Below, piece after piece: positions 12,300 through 20,435 of a stretch of DNA of 52,798 nt. Under the pieces are notes generated by a model. That model saw only the letters and a list, made by a program, of their open reading frames with translations. It searched no databases and had not been told where the DNA came from. Made by a program: the position numbers and the translations under genes. The stretch is from the IMG/VR virus record IMGVR_UViG_3300009182_000084, positions 1-52,798 of that record; one strand, given 5' to 3'. Position 1 is the first letter of the stretch. Each line of letters opens with the position of its first letter. This DNA comes from a virus.

Positions 12300-12536
12300 A
12301 TGACTAACAACCAAGTAATCATTGCTGCCTACAAGGTAGTGTTGAAAGACTTCAAGGCAGATGCTGAGAACTATATGTCAGTAGTTGCTGACGCAGTTCT
12401 TAGTGCTTTGAACATGCGTATTGATGAGTTGGAAACTATCTGGCAAGACGAACCACTTGAAGATGTAACCGATGAAGATATGGAAGCACACATCGTTGAA
12501 CTTGCTAACGATGTTGAACCATTACAAGGAGAATAA
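12300..12536 (+). CDS. small acidic hypothetical protein
   Basis: The 78-residue protein is acidic and helical with no Cys (DELETIWQDEPLEDVTDEDM in the middle). It starts behind AAGGAGTAACAC. It is the first of three short genes separated by only 2 bp. Such acidic small phage proteins can mimic DNA or inhibit host proteins, but there is no direct evidence here. Confidence 0.55.
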   Translation: MTNNQVIIAAYKVVLKDFKADAENYMSVVADAVLSALNMRIDELETIWQDEPLEDVTDEDMEAHIVELANDVEPLQGE

Positions 12537-12538
12537 CA

Positions 12539-12826
12539 ATGGATGAAATCAATCCAATCACAAAGTTTGTAGAGATGGTAATGTCAGGCAAACTTAAGGT
12601 AGAAGATTCTGTAGACATAACTCTACGAGAATCAATGGTGCGTGAGTTGTTTGATAAGATAGCGTCTAGTCTTACAGAACTTGAGACTACAGACACATCA
12701 AACTTAGTAGGTGAAGAGAAAGAATTCTACGCTAAGAACTTAGAACTATACACCGATATGTATAACATCTTTCAGGAAGCAGACGCACTGTTTGCTGAAG
12801 ATTATGAAACAGAAGGAGATGAATAA
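12539..12826 (+). CDS. small acidic hypothetical protein
   Basis: The 95-residue protein is helical and acidic, ending in EDYETEGDE, with a hydrophobic N-terminal helix (ITKFVEMVMSG). It is preceded by AAGGAGAATAAC and followed 2 bp later by the next gene. No family is recognised. Confidence 0.55.
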   Translation: MDEINPITKFVEMVMSGKLKVEDSVDITLRESMVRELFDKIASSLTELETTDTSNLVGEEKEFYAKNLELYTDMYNIFQEADALFAEDYETEGDE

Positions 12827-12828
12827 CA

Positions 12829-13035
12829 ATGGGTAACTTCCTAGTTGGTGAGTTGCTTGAACAACAAGCAGGGTTAGTTCAACGCAAATGGCGTTGGATT
12901 AACTTTATCAATCTATCCAGAAAGTCTGGTGGAACGGTGTCGCAAGACACACTTAATGAGTTAGCAAAGACTGAGCGTATGTTGCTTGAGACTGCTAAGC
13001 GCATTGAGCACGCAAAGAAATACATTAGAGGATAA
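12829..13035 (+). CDS. small basic helical protein
   Basis: The 68-residue protein is alpha-helical and basic with a Trp-Arg-Trp core (QRKWRWINFINLSRKSGG) and a second helix LNELAKTERMLLETAKRIEH. Helical hairpin architecture is likely. It completes a group of three tightly packed small genes. Function unknown. Confidence 0.55.
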   Translation: MGNFLVGELLEQQAGLVQRKWRWINFINLSRKSGGTVSQDTLNELAKTERMLLETAKRIEHAKKYIRG

Positions 13036-13046
13036 GAAAGGACTCT

Positions 13047-13661
13047 ATGTTTACAATTACAAAAGCACATTCAGATACTATACAACATACAGTTGACAAT
13101 GAACCAACTGATAATTTGTATTTATGGTCAAGACAATCTCGTGGTTATTATGACTACACTATGTATCTCAAAGCAGGTGTTCCATACACTTCACCTAAAA
13201 CTATGTTTGATGCTGAGGGAAACATTGATTACAATACCAAAGAGATAGTTACTTTTGACCAAGATGTTTATCTGATGAAGAAAACATATGACAAAATGCT
13301 GGGTGATGACAGGCAGGTAGGGTATGAGTGTAGATACTTTACCAAATCAGATACTGACATCATGAAGTTGATTACTCTTTATGAAGCACCTAGTAAACAA
13401 ACTCTACGTTTTGAGCCACTTGAAGAAGAACCATTTCTTCGTGCTAGGATACTTGGTACGTATGTTGAAGAGACTAGAAATACTTCTAAGCGTAACTCCC
13501 ATACACTTTATGACTACCCTACCACACTAGATTTCTACGAAGAATGTGATGAACTTGGCACGCTCTTTGCAGAATTGTATGATGTAGGTCTTGACTACAA
13601 CAAGTCTTGGCTGGTTAACAACCCATCATACCAACGTCCACGACACTGGACTAAGCAGTAA
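13047..13661 (+). CDS. hypothetical protein upstream of the MoxR-like ATPase
   Basis: The 204-residue protein is rich in Tyr, Thr and Asp and appears mixed alpha/beta, with segments TDNLYLWSRQSRGYYDYTMY and RARILGTYVEETRN. It is separated from the AAA ATPase by 24 bp containing GAAAGAGAG, so the two may be co-regulated. No family is recognised. Confidence 0.55.
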   Translation: MFTITKAHSDTIQHTVDNEPTDNLYLWSRQSRGYYDYTMYLKAGVPYTSPKTMFDAEGNIDYNTKEIVTFDQDVYLMKKTYDKMLGDDRQVGYECRYFTKSDTDIMKLITLYEAPSKQTLRFEPLEEEPFLRARILGTYVEETRNTSKRNSHTLYDYPTTLDFYEECDELGTLFAELYDVGLDYNKSWLVNNPSYQRPRHWTKQ

Positions 13662-13685
13662 CACCCAACAAAGAAAGAGAGATAT

Positions 13686-15032
13686 ATGTACGCAGTGATT
13701 ATGAAATCAAGCACTCCTATTGGTGTGCGTTCGACAGTCATCATACCTAATGGTGAAGATGACCCACGAATCTTCTCCCGTATTGGAGAAGGTCGTGGTC
13801 GAGCGTTCCCTTGGGAAGAAGGCATCGTAGATATGAAGGAGACTGAACAGGTAATCGGTGAGCCGATTGCCAAACAGATTACTCCATCTGACTACGCTGC
13901 CTTAGCCAATGGTGGCAAGCCAACAGTGTTGCTTGCTAAGTTGGCACAGGCTATGGCTGATGCTGTTGGGGTAACCAACCCTGACCCAGCAACAGCAGTG
14001 TTCGATGACATCTACAACGATGCTTCTGAAGACCCTGCCAACCTAGCAACTTACCTTGAGAAAGTAGTTGCTAACCCTGTAACACCAGCAGTAATTACAG
14101 CACCACAGCCAGTGGTGTACATACCAGAGCAAGAGATTGCTCTACCTAATGTAACCCCAACAGAAAGTGAGACTCCTATGGAGTACGGAACACCTATCCG
14201 CCCAGCATCAAGCGACTTAGCAGTGCTTGAGATTCCTGACAAGGAAGATTACTACGAGCGTTCTTGGTTCGGTCTTACCGAGACTGACCTGTATGACTAC
14301 GCTAGCAAGTTCAGCAAGGCAGTGCTTATTACTGGTCCTGCTGGTACAGGCAAGTCATCAAGTGCTCGTAACTATGCTGCCAAGCGCAACCTGCCATTCG
14401 TTACCATCGAATGTACTCAGCAGATTGACCAGTCAGTTACTCAAGGTCGCTTCGTTCCAACTGGTGTAGGCAACAGCCTGCGTTGGAAATACAGCCAGTT
14501 GGCTACCGCAATCCAGCAGCCGTCAGTCATTCTGCTCAACGAGATGTCTCGTATGAGTGGTAAGTCTGCTGTGCTATTCTTGCGTCTCCTACAAGAGCGT
14601 GAGTTGATTGTAGATGTACACAATGAGGTCATTAAGGTTCACCCACAATGTATCATCATTGCTGACCAGAACGTAGGCTCTGCTTACACTGGTGCTAGCA
14701 AGCAGGATGCTGCGCTGGTTGACCGCTACGCAGTCAAGATGGAGTTTGACTACGACACCAAGATTGAGAAAAACTTCATCAAGTCACCTGCGTTGCTCAA
14801 GTTTGCTAGCGACATTCGTGATGCGTCTCGAGTGACTGATGACTTCTCGGTGCCAATGTCAACTCGTGTGCTGATTGAGTTCCAGCACAAGTTGTCCAAC
14901 CTCAAGAACTGGGACTTCGCACTCTACGATTTCCTCAACAACTTCCCTTCAGAAGAAGGAGAGCGTGAGGCTATCAAGATGCGTCTTGAGGCTGAGGCTG
15001 ACACTATCAAGTCTGAGTATGGTATCAACTAA
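13686..15032 (+). CDS. MoxR/CobS-type AAA+ ATPase
   Basis: The 448-residue protein has a unique N-terminal part (1-185, with a Pro-rich linker) followed by an AAA+ domain. Walker A is GPAGTGKS (217-224). The Walker B segment is VILLNEM (281-287), with Asn where Asp is usual, and a sensor-1-like IIIADQN follows. The pattern fits the MoxR/CobS/CbbQ group, which works with VWA-domain partners as metal-chelatase-like or remodelling chaperones. The VWA partner is the next gene, 60 bp downstream. MoxR-VWA pairs occur in several actinophages, and their target in the phage cycle is unknown. Confidence 0.85.
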   Translation: MYAVIMKSSTPIGVRSTVIIPNGEDDPRIFSRIGEGRGRAFPWEEGIVDMKETEQVIGEPIAKQITPSDYAALANGGKPTVLLAKLAQAMADAVGVTNPDPATAVFDDIYNDASEDPANLATYLEKVVANPVTPAVITAPQPVVYIPEQEIALPNVTPTESETPMEYGTPIRPASSDLAVLEIPDKEDYYERSWFGLTETDLYDYASKFSKAVLITGPAGTGKSSSARNYAAKRNLPFVTIECTQQIDQSVTQGRFVPTGVGNSLRWKYSQLATAIQQPSVILLNEMSRMSGKSAVLFLRLLQERELIVDVHNEVIKVHPQCIIIADQNVGSAYTGASKQDAALVDRYAVKMEFDYDTKIEKNFIKSPALLKFASDIRDASRVTDDFSVPMSTRVLIEFQHKLSNLKNWDFALYDFLNNFPSEEGEREAIKMRLEAEADTIKSEYGIN

Positions 15033-15045
15033 TACTCATCTAAAC

Positions 15046-15076
15046 AGGGGGAGGGCAATCGCTCTCCCCCTTTATG
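15046..15076 (+). terminator. hairpin between the AAA ATPase and its VWA partner
   Basis: AGGGGGAG pairs perfectly with CTCCCCCT around a 10-nt loop, followed by TTATG. The T-run is short, so read-through is expected. It may lower VWA expression relative to the ATPase. Confidence 0.65.
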
Positions 15077-15092
15077 TTATGAAAGGAATACA

Positions 15093-16952
15093 ATGACAAG
15101 TATCGGTACACTTACTGGTCAAGTAGAGGCGTATAACAATGCGCCTGTTGATGACCGTATGGCTCGTGTTGCTCAGGTTATGTCTAAGTTTGCCAGCACA
15201 CTAGTGCTCAAACCTATTGGCGTTGAGTTAGAAAAGAGTGGTCCAGCAGCAGCGTGGTCAGACTCCGACACTATCTGGTTCAACACCAGCGAAGTCATGG
15301 TGCCTACTACACCTGAAGATGTCATCGCTGTTCGTGGTCTTGCTCTTCACGAGATTAGCCACATCATGATGACACCTAGCGTTGGCACTAAACTAGGTAA
15401 GCGTGTTATGGCTGCTAGGTTGTGGCGTGCGTTCAACTGTCTTGAGGACCAGCGCATTGAGACTTGGATGGTATCTAGGTTCAGCAATGTATCCTCTTGG
15501 CTACAAGGTACTGTGTCCTCATTCTTGCTCAAAGAGATTGAGAACTACAGCGTTATGTTCCCGCTCATTCATGGTCGCAAGTATCTACCGCTTGCTCTTC
15601 GTAACAAGATTCAATCTATGTATGAAGACCAAGTAAATGTGTCTGCTATTAGTGCGTTGATTGATGAGTATGTTCAACTCAATGTTATGGACTCTAGGTC
15701 ATACGACAGAGCGTTTGAGATTGTGGAAGAGTATAGTCGCCTAGTCAATCTAGGTCTTGACCGTGCTAGCATTGGTCACCCTTGGATGCGACAAGATGGT
15801 TGGGGTCGTGTTCCTGACCCTAATGGTCACGGCAAGGGTAGACCTGATGAGTATGGTCAGAAGCCTATGACTGGTAAGCAGGCTAACCCCATCATTGTTA
15901 AGGTTCAGCAGGCTATTGCTAAGGACAAGGCACAAGGTGTTGGTAATGGTGAAATTGAGCAATCAACACCACAGCAACAGCCTAGTGAGTCACAGCCTCA
16001 GCGTGAAGCCAATGACCTTAAGGAAGATGTGCCACAAGTCAAGCACATACCACCTGTGTCTAATGGTGCTAGCGAGTTGGAAGGTATCATTGCTTCCGTA
16101 CTTGACCGAGTCAAGGAGGATATGCAGGTAGAGATTGATAAGAACCTGCGACAGTTTAGCGGTGAACTAGAACTCAATAGCAAGCGATTGCCTGACCCAC
16201 CTAAAACTCGTAGTCATTGGTGGGGTAGTGCTGACTTTGCGCCATCAATTGAGGTTGTTCAATCTAGCAAGTCGTTTGCTAATGAGTTGAAGAAACTCAA
16301 GTCAGACAACGAGCCTGGTTGGTTGCGTAAGACTGAGGCAGGCAAACTCAATGTTGCTAGGTACGGCACTGGTTGTGAGACTGACGAAGCCTTTGACCTA
16401 TGGGACTTGGGTCGTGAGGATGCGGTAGACATTGAGTGCGTTATCTTGCTAGACAACTCTGGTTCTATGGGTAATAGGATTCAAGAAGCGTACGAAGCAA
16501 TGTGGGCTATCAAGCGTAGCATGGACAAGGTTGGTGCTTCTACCACTGTCGTTGCGTTTAGCGATACTGATAGAACCATCTACTCAGCCAAGGATAGGGC
16601 AGGTAAGGTTGTGCCACACATTGGTCTAGGTGGTGGCACTATGCCATTCAACTCTCTTCGCTATGCTCGGTCTGTGTTTGCCAATAGCACTCGTGCTATC
16701 AAGATTCTTATACCTATCACCGATGGTGCGTGGGCACAGTCAGAAGAATCTAACCGCGTCATTCGTCAGTTGCGTAGTGCTGGTGTAGTTACCGCACTAG
16801 GTATGATTGATGCTAACAAAGATAACAATGGCAAGTATGTTATTGATGCCCATGGTTGTGAGGTAGCAGTTGCTATTGATGACATTCGTAACCTGTTCCA
16901 TCTAGCCAAGGCTGTAGTCAGGGTTGGCATTGACCGCAACCTTAACAAGTAA
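15093..16952 (+). CDS. VWA-domain protein with N-terminal HExxH, partner of the MoxR-like ATPase
   Basis: The 619-residue protein has two recognisable parts. The N-terminal region contains LALHEISHIMMTP (HExxH at about 86-90), as in putative metallopeptidase domains linked to VWA proteins. The C-terminal region (about 445-610) is a von Willebrand A domain with a complete MIDAS: DNSGS near 454-458, the Thr in GGGTMP and the Asp in ITDGAW. Between them is a Gln/Pro-rich linker. VWA domains bind Mg2+ and a partner protein, and MoxR-type ATPases remodel or activate them. Whether the HExxH part is an active peptidase is untested. It starts behind GAAAGGAATACA. Confidence 0.85.
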   Translation: MTSIGTLTGQVEAYNNAPVDDRMARVAQVMSKFASTLVLKPIGVELEKSGPAAAWSDSDTIWFNTSEVMVPTTPEDVIAVRGLALHEISHIMMTPSVGTKLGKRVMAARLWRAFNCLEDQRIETWMVSRFSNVSSWLQGTVSSFLLKEIENYSVMFPLIHGRKYLPLALRNKIQSMYEDQVNVSAISALIDEYVQLNVMDSRSYDRAFEIVEEYSRLVNLGLDRASIGHPWMRQDGWGRVPDPNGHGKGRPDEYGQKPMTGKQANPIIVKVQQAIAKDKAQGVGNGEIEQSTPQQQPSESQPQREANDLKEDVPQVKHIPPVSNGASELEGIIASVLDRVKEDMQVEIDKNLRQFSGELELNSKRLPDPPKTRSHWWGSADFAPSIEVVQSSKSFANELKKLKSDNEPGWLRKTEAGKLNVARYGTGCETDEAFDLWDLGREDAVDIECVILLDNSGSMGNRIQEAYEAMWAIKRSMDKVGASTTVVAFSDTDRTIYSAKDRAGKVVPHIGLGGGTMPFNSLRYARSVFANSTRAIKILIPITDGAWAQSEESNRVIRQLRSAGVVTALGMIDANKDNNGKYVIDAHGCEVAVAIDDIRNLFHLAKAVVRVGIDRNLNK

Positions 16953-16963
16953 AGGAGAAATAA

Positions 16964-17266
16964 ATGAGTAACTATTACTACCACGAAGACGGGGCCTATG
17001 GTCCTGTATCAGAGATGGATGATGAGACAGTATGGACAATGATTGTTCCTACTAACTTTTATTCATATGAAATGTGGGAACGCATTGAGAACTGTACCGA
17101 TGACTTTCGGTATGAGTTAGCAAAGCACTTTGGTTATGGCTGTCACACATTCAATAGCAATGAAGTGTGTGATGAATGTCACCTAACCAAATCAGAACTA
17201 GGCGTTGACCTAGCACCAATAAATGAATACGACAATGAAGAATACCAATTGGAGATGAGCGAATGA
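16964..17266 (+). CDS. small acidic Cys/His-containing protein
   Basis: The 100-residue protein is acidic and aromatic and carries Cys and His in FGYGCHTFNSNEVCDECHLTK (listed here by its key residues Cys, His, Cys, Cys, His), a probable zinc site. It starts behind AAAGGAGAAATAA and overlaps the next gene by 4 bp. It opens the dense small-gene train. No family is recognised. Confidence 0.55.
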   Translation: MSNYYYHEDGAYGPVSEMDDETVWTMIVPTNFYSYEMWERIENCTDDFRYELAKHFGYGCHTFNSNEVCDECHLTKSELGVDLAPINEYDNEEYQLEMSE

Positions 17267-17481
17267 CTATCGCAGCAATAACTATTAACAAATACAAACT
17301 AACTATCACTAATGAAGAAGGCGAGGTAAGCACTCAAACTATTTGGGCTATGCCTACGGCAGTGCCTGAATACATTGCCAAGCACAACTTGGGTGAAGTT
17401 ACCTACGAAGTAATTGATTATGGCATCCAACAGGGTGAAGAGATTACTGATGAACAACGAGAACGAATGATGGAGGTATAA
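17263..17481 (+). CDS. small beta-rich hypothetical protein
   Basis: The 72-residue protein has alternating strands (KYKLTITNEEGEV, YEVIDYGIQQGEEI) and no Cys. The ATGA overlap with the gene before supports its start. The pattern resembles small ubiquitin-like or tudor-like folds, but no family can be named. Confidence 0.5.
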   Translation: MTIAAITINKYKLTITNEEGEVSTQTIWAMPTAVPEYIAKHNLGEVTYEVIDYGIQQGEEITDEQRERMMEV

Positions 17482-17484
17482 CAA

Positions 17485-17664
17485 ATGAATGCTATTGAGA
17501 TTGCATTAGTATGTGCATCTGTACTACAGGCTGTAGCCCTAGGTATCCTAACGGTACAGCATGAACGTACTCGCGGTGTGCTTGAGCGTATGGCATTGTT
17601 CGTAGCAACTATGGCTATGACAATTGAAAAAGAAATAAAGACAGAACTTGTCGTTACTGACTGA
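17485..17664 (+). CDS. small membrane protein (59 aa)
   Basis: The frame begins 3 bp after the preceding stop, behind GGAGGTATAACAA. Residues 3-23 (IEIALVCASVLQAVALGIL) form one likely membrane helix. A second moderately hydrophobic stretch (MALFVATMAMTI) follows after a charged turn. It could be a one- or two-pass inner-membrane protein; phage proteins of this type include holin-like and exclusion proteins, but nothing here decides it. Confidence 0.5.
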   Translation: MNAIEIALVCASVLQAVALGILTVQHERTRGVLERMALFVATMAMTIEKEIKTELVVTD

Positions 17665-17803
17665 GGCCGAACAAGCAATAGAAGATGACGTTGATGTGCC
17701 TGCGGATGTAGCGTGGAAGTTACTGCGCCTAATGTTCAATGGGCAACCAACACAAACAAAATCAATAGAAACCAATACAACTAAGGAAGATACTAATGCC
17801 TAA
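17648..17803 (+). CDS. small acidic protein with probable TTG start
   Basis: A 51-codon frame starts at TTG 17648-17650, inside the end of the gene before it, and ends at TAA 17801-17803, inside the start of the next. The sequence (SLLTEAEQAIEDDVDVPADV) is plausible coding sequence and covers what would otherwise be an unusual 130-bp gap. No ATG is available. A strong ribosome binding site is not seen, so translation may depend on coupling. Confidence 0.4.
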   Translation: MSLLTEAEQAIEDDVDVPADVAWKLLRLMFNGQPTQTKSIETNTTKEDTNA

Positions 17804-18320
17804 CTGGTGTGAAAACGAGATAACTATTACAGGTAACAAAGAAGTCATTGATGAGTTGCTTATTCACGCAAGGACAACAACAAACGAAGATGCAAAAAAC
17901 CCTAAGTTTCTTATGGGTTCTTTAGTGCCTATGCCATCAGTAAACTTTGATGACTGGTATGAATGGCGTGTTAAAAATTGGGGGACTAAATGGGACTTCA
18001 ACCAATACGACATAGATTTACACATACAACAAGTAACTCCTAATACTACAGAAGTATTCTTCAGAGTAGAAACGGCGTGGGCTCCACCGTTAGAATTTTG
18101 GAAAGCACTTACTAAAAAATACAAAGTTAGAGTAGAAAACTATTACTGCGAAGAAGGTGTAGGATTTGTAGGCATTGCTAAGTTTAAAGACGGAAAAATG
18201 CGTAACAAAGAAATGCAAATAACTAATGAACTATACGAAAAGGCAGGAGCAACACTGGTAGATGGGGTAGTAGATTGGGAAACAGAACAAGAGTATGACT
18301 TTAGAAAGGTATTCAAATGA
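17796..18320 (+). CDS. Api92/YubB-like ferredoxin-fold protein (DUF1281 type)
   Basis: The 174-residue protein begins MPNWCENEITITGNKEVIDE, the signature opening of the family with the ferredoxin-like fold of Api92 (DUF1281). A central Trp-rich segment (WYEWRVKNWGTKWDFN) and WAPPLEFWKAL are also typical. Members occur in phages, plasmids and actinobacteria; their function is unknown. No signal peptide is seen, so it should be cytoplasmic. It overlaps the next small gene by 4 bp. Confidence 0.8.
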   Translation: MPNWCENEITITGNKEVIDELLIHARTTTNEDAKNPKFLMGSLVPMPSVNFDDWYEWRVKNWGTKWDFNQYDIDLHIQQVTPNTTEVFFRVETAWAPPLEFWKALTKKYKVRVENYYCEEGVGFVGIAKFKDGKMRNKEMQITNELYEKAGATLVDGVVDWETEQEYDFRKVFK

Positions 18321-18463
18321 AAATAATGTTTGCAGGATTGTCTATTAGTTGCTTTTTTCTAGCATTAGGAAGCATAGTAGGTAATGATGATAGTATAAAT
18401 TGGCCCTGGCTATGTGTGGCGGGTGCTGTGTTTGGAACCGTAAGTAAAGGAGCAAATGAGTAA
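18317..18463 (+). CDS. small two-pass membrane protein (48 aa)
   Basis: The ATGA overlap with the DUF1281 gene sets the start at 18317. Two hydrophobic segments, residues 4-21 (MFAGLSISCFFLALGSIV) and 29-41 (WPWLCVAGAVFG), are joined by a short acidic loop. It ends in a TAATG overlap. It is a candidate holin or membrane effector by architecture only. Confidence 0.5.
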   Translation: MKIMFAGLSISCFFLALGSIVGNDDSINWPWLCVAGAVFGTVSKGANE

Positions 18464-18639
18464 TGAGTAAGTATTATGTAACAGGTTATTATGTTCAGTC
18501 TTGGACTGTTGAAGTCGAAGCGGATGATGAAGATGAAGCCCTAGAGATTGGTAGTGACTTTCTTGAAGAAGGCAAGGGAGAAGAAGGCGATGGAGCATGG
18601 CAAGATGAATTCAATGTATGGGAAGATGAGGAGGAATAA
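18463..18639 (+). CDS. small very acidic protein (58 aa)
   Basis: The frame is bounded by TAATG overlaps on both sides. After a beta-like opening (SKYYVTGYYVQSWTVEVEA) nearly half of the residues are Asp or Glu. The pattern resembles DNA-mimic proteins, but also many small phage proteins of no known role. Confidence 0.5.
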   Translation: MSKYYVTGYYVQSWTVEVEADDEDEALEIGSDFLEEGKGEEGDGAWQDEFNVWEDEEE

Positions 18640-18815
18640 TGAACGGATGGTGTGAACACTGCAAGCGTTACGATGTAATGATTGTTACTCAACCAAACAA
18701 AGGCAAAGGTCAAGCCTTGTGCCCTGAATGCTACGACAAATACCTTGATAGTTTCACTATGGTGCAACCACCAAGGCAAGACCCTGATGATGAAAGAAAG
18801 TATGGGAGATACTAA
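18639..18815 (+). CDS. small zinc ribbon protein (58 aa)
   Basis: CEHC at residues 5-8 and CPEC at 28-31 form a likely zinc ribbon with a 19-residue spacing. The C-terminal tail is charged and probably disordered. Both ends overlap the neighbours by one base. Role unknown; such ribbons often bind RNA polymerase, ribosomes or nucleic acid. Confidence 0.55.
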   Translation: MNGWCEHCKRYDVMIVTQPNKGKGQALCPECYDKYLDSFTMVQPPRQDPDDERKYGRY

Positions 18816-18946
18816 TGACTGAACTAATGGAGCCAACCACCTGCGATTGGTGTGACGCAGTATTCGATTATCAACTAGGTGGATATGTAGGGCCTGACCA
18901 CGTATGCCCTGAGTGCCTAGAATTTGAAGATGGGATTGAAAAATAA
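18815..18946 (+). CDS. small zinc ribbon protein (43 aa)
   Basis: CDWC (10-13) and CPEC (31-34) form a second minimal ribbon directly after the previous one. The remainder is acidic. TAATG overlaps at both ends fix the frame. It may be a diverged duplicate of the gene at 18639. Confidence 0.55.
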   Translation: MTELMEPTTCDWCDAVFDYQLGGYVGPDHVCPECLEFEDGIEK

Positions 18947-19431
18947 TGCAGACATTCATTACTAAATTAAACTATCGTGACATTGCTAAAGAACTAGACA
19001 ATAAACGATTAAATAAGCAAGCTCTCGAGGGCTGGCAGATTCTTATGAATCTGTTAGCCATTGACCCTGATGGCAACCATCGTGAACCTAAAGGTTGGTC
19101 TAACCATCCAGCAGTCAAGATGTGGCGTGGTTATGAGATGCAACTAGCAATTTATGTTATTGCTATGTGTGATGAATGGATTGAGCGTGGTTACAATACT
19201 GTAGTTAGGCAACGAGTAGAAGATACAATGCGTCATGCTGCCTTATTGAACAGGTCTATTGGAGTAGACTTGCCACCATGGTATGTAAATATTAATACTC
19301 TTGCAGATGTTGCTAGTAGCCACAGAAAAGCATTGCTAAACAAAAACTACAATTGGTATCACCAGTTTGGTTGGCCAGAAGATGATGGCTATCCACCACA
19401 GACCTACGAATACGTATGGCCAGTAGAGTAA
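18946..19431 (+). CDS. pyrimidine dimer DNA glycosylase / endonuclease V-like protein (MSMEG_6728 type)
   Basis: The 161-residue protein matches the endonuclease V-like pattern: MQTFITKLN at the start, ELDNKRLNKQALEGWQIL, GWSNHPAVKMWRGYE and DEWIERGYN. T4 DenV cleaves at cyclobutane dimers by a glycosylase/AP-lyase mechanism that uses its N-terminal Thr. Here the start reads Met-Gln-Thr, so Thr is third and the canonical N-terminal nucleophile is not directly available. The MSMEG_6728 branch found in actinobacteria has the same start as I recall it. It acts on DNA in the cytoplasm. Confidence 0.75.
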   Translation: MQTFITKLNYRDIAKELDNKRLNKQALEGWQILMNLLAIDPDGNHREPKGWSNHPAVKMWRGYEMQLAIYVIAMCDEWIERGYNTVVRQRVEDTMRHAALLNRSIGVDLPPWYVNINTLADVASSHRKALLNKNYNWYHQFGWPEDDGYPPQTYEYVWPVE

Positions 19432-19441
19432 AGGAGAGATA

Positions 19442-19618
19442 ATGTCACACCATCCAGTAATACCTAAAACCGATAACTGCGAGCATGAACACGTATACGA
19501 GTACTGGCACGATTGCAGTATAGAATGCGCAGTAAACGAATGTCAAGACTGTGGTGCGTATGCCACAGACTGTGAAGATACATGGCACATAAATGAAAAA
19601 GGAGAAACAAATGAATGA
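19442..19618 (+). CDS. small Cys/His-rich protein (58 aa)
   Basis: The protein has eleven Cys and His residues in its central part, including CEHEH, HDCSIEC, ECQDCG and DCED, enough for one or two zinc sites. It starts behind AAAGGAGAGATA. Its end overlaps the next gene by 8 bp. No family is recognised. Confidence 0.5.
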   Translation: MSHHPVIPKTDNCEHEHVYEYWHDCSIECAVNECQDCGAYATDCEDTWHINEKGETNE

Positions 19619-19793
19619 ACCAGTAAGCAGTAACCCAGAAACAAGTGCACTATTTGAGATGTTTGAAAAAGGATATGATGCAGGAGTCAATGAAGTACTT
19701 GATGCCCTCACTATCTTTTGCGGACAAGGTGGAGTAATAGACAAAGTTAATGTAGAAGAGTGGATTGAGACTTACGATTTGGAGAGTAAATAA
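19611..19793 (+). CDS. small acidic hypothetical protein (60 aa)
   Basis: The start at 19611 is chosen because AAAAGGAGAAACAA lies directly upstream; an upstream in-frame ATG has no such site. The protein is helical and acidic with a single Cys in the middle (ALFEMFEKGYDAGVNEVLDA). No family is recognised. Confidence 0.5.
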   Translation: MNEPVSSNPETSALFEMFEKGYDAGVNEVLDALTIFCGQGGVIDKVNVEEWIETYDLESK

Positions 19794-19889
19794 ATGTGTG
19801 AAGACTACCCATGCTGTGGTCATCAAAATGGTGACTGCTCAGATTATGATGGCAGCCTATTTGGTTGGCAAAAAGAAGGAGATAACTAA
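19794..19889 (+). CDS. tiny Cys-rich acidic peptide (31 aa)
   Basis: The frame starts at the base after the preceding stop and ends in TAATG. MCEDYPCCGHQNGDC carries four Cys and one His, possibly a small zinc knuckle. Its size is at the limit of what can be claimed, but the exact packing between two genes supports it. Confidence 0.45.
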   Translation: MCEDYPCCGHQNGDCSDYDGSLFGWQKEGDN

Positions 19890-20053
19890 TGAGTGATACA
19901 TACTACAGCATTGAAATCTATTACCCTGACACAGGTTGGATTCCAGTTAGATGGGCTCCAAACTTTGACACAGAAGAAGAGGCCGAGGCATGGCTGTATC
20001 AAGACCATGACTGGGATGGACAAGTACAAGTAGTAAAGATTGAGGAAGACTAA
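19889..20053 (+). CDS. small acidic hypothetical protein (54 aa)
   Basis: The frame is fixed by TAATG overlaps at both ends. It opens with a beta-like strand pair (TYYSIEIYYPDTGWIPVRW) followed by an acidic helix (TEEEAEAWLYQ) and a last strand. This beta-beta-alpha-beta outline would suit a small alpha/beta fold. Function unknown. Confidence 0.5.
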   Translation: MSDTYYSIEIYYPDTGWIPVRWAPNFDTEEEAEAWLYQDHDWDGQVQVVKIEED

Positions 20054-20241
20054 TGAGTAAAAAAGCACTAGAAAACTTTGCAATAAGCAAGGAAATGTTT
20101 GAAGAAGCATTACAAGATACACTGACTGATGCTCAATGGGATGCTATTGCCGATGAGATTGACGGCAGGGTAGGTAACTACCTTGATGAACTACTTGGTA
20201 TGCTCATCACGGAAATTGAAGAAGGCGAGTGGGAAGACTAA
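20053..20241 (+). CDS. small acidic helical protein (62 aa)
   Basis: The 62-residue protein is alpha-helical and acidic (EEALQDTLTDAQWDAIADEI in the middle). It overlaps both neighbours by one base. No family is recognised; a similar helical outline is seen in the gene at 19611. Confidence 0.5.
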   Translation: MSKKALENFAISKEMFEEALQDTLTDAQWDAIADEIDGRVGNYLDELLGMLITEIEEGEWED

Positions 20242-20411
20242 TGACTAATGTAACTCAATCTGAAGAAATAATTGAAAACTTCTCTAAGTCACTAGGTAAG
20301 GATAGCGCTTATCCTTATGCTTTTGGCTATGCTTGGGGAATGCTTACTACTAGGCAGCGCCAGCTGTTGATGGCAGTAAGTGTTGAAATGAAAAACGCAA
20401 CAACCAAATAA
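20241..20411 (+). CDS. small helical protein (56 aa)
   Basis: I start at 20241, where TAATG overlaps the upstream stop, rather than at the in-frame ATG four codons earlier inside the preceding gene. The protein is helical with a Tyr/Gly/Ala-rich centre (YPYAFGYAWGML). No family is recognised. Confidence 0.5.
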   Translation: MTNVTQSEEIIENFSKSLGKDSAYPYAFGYAWGMLTTRQRQLLMAVSVEMKNATTK

Positions 20412-20435
20412 CAAACAAGTAAAGGAAAAAATAAT

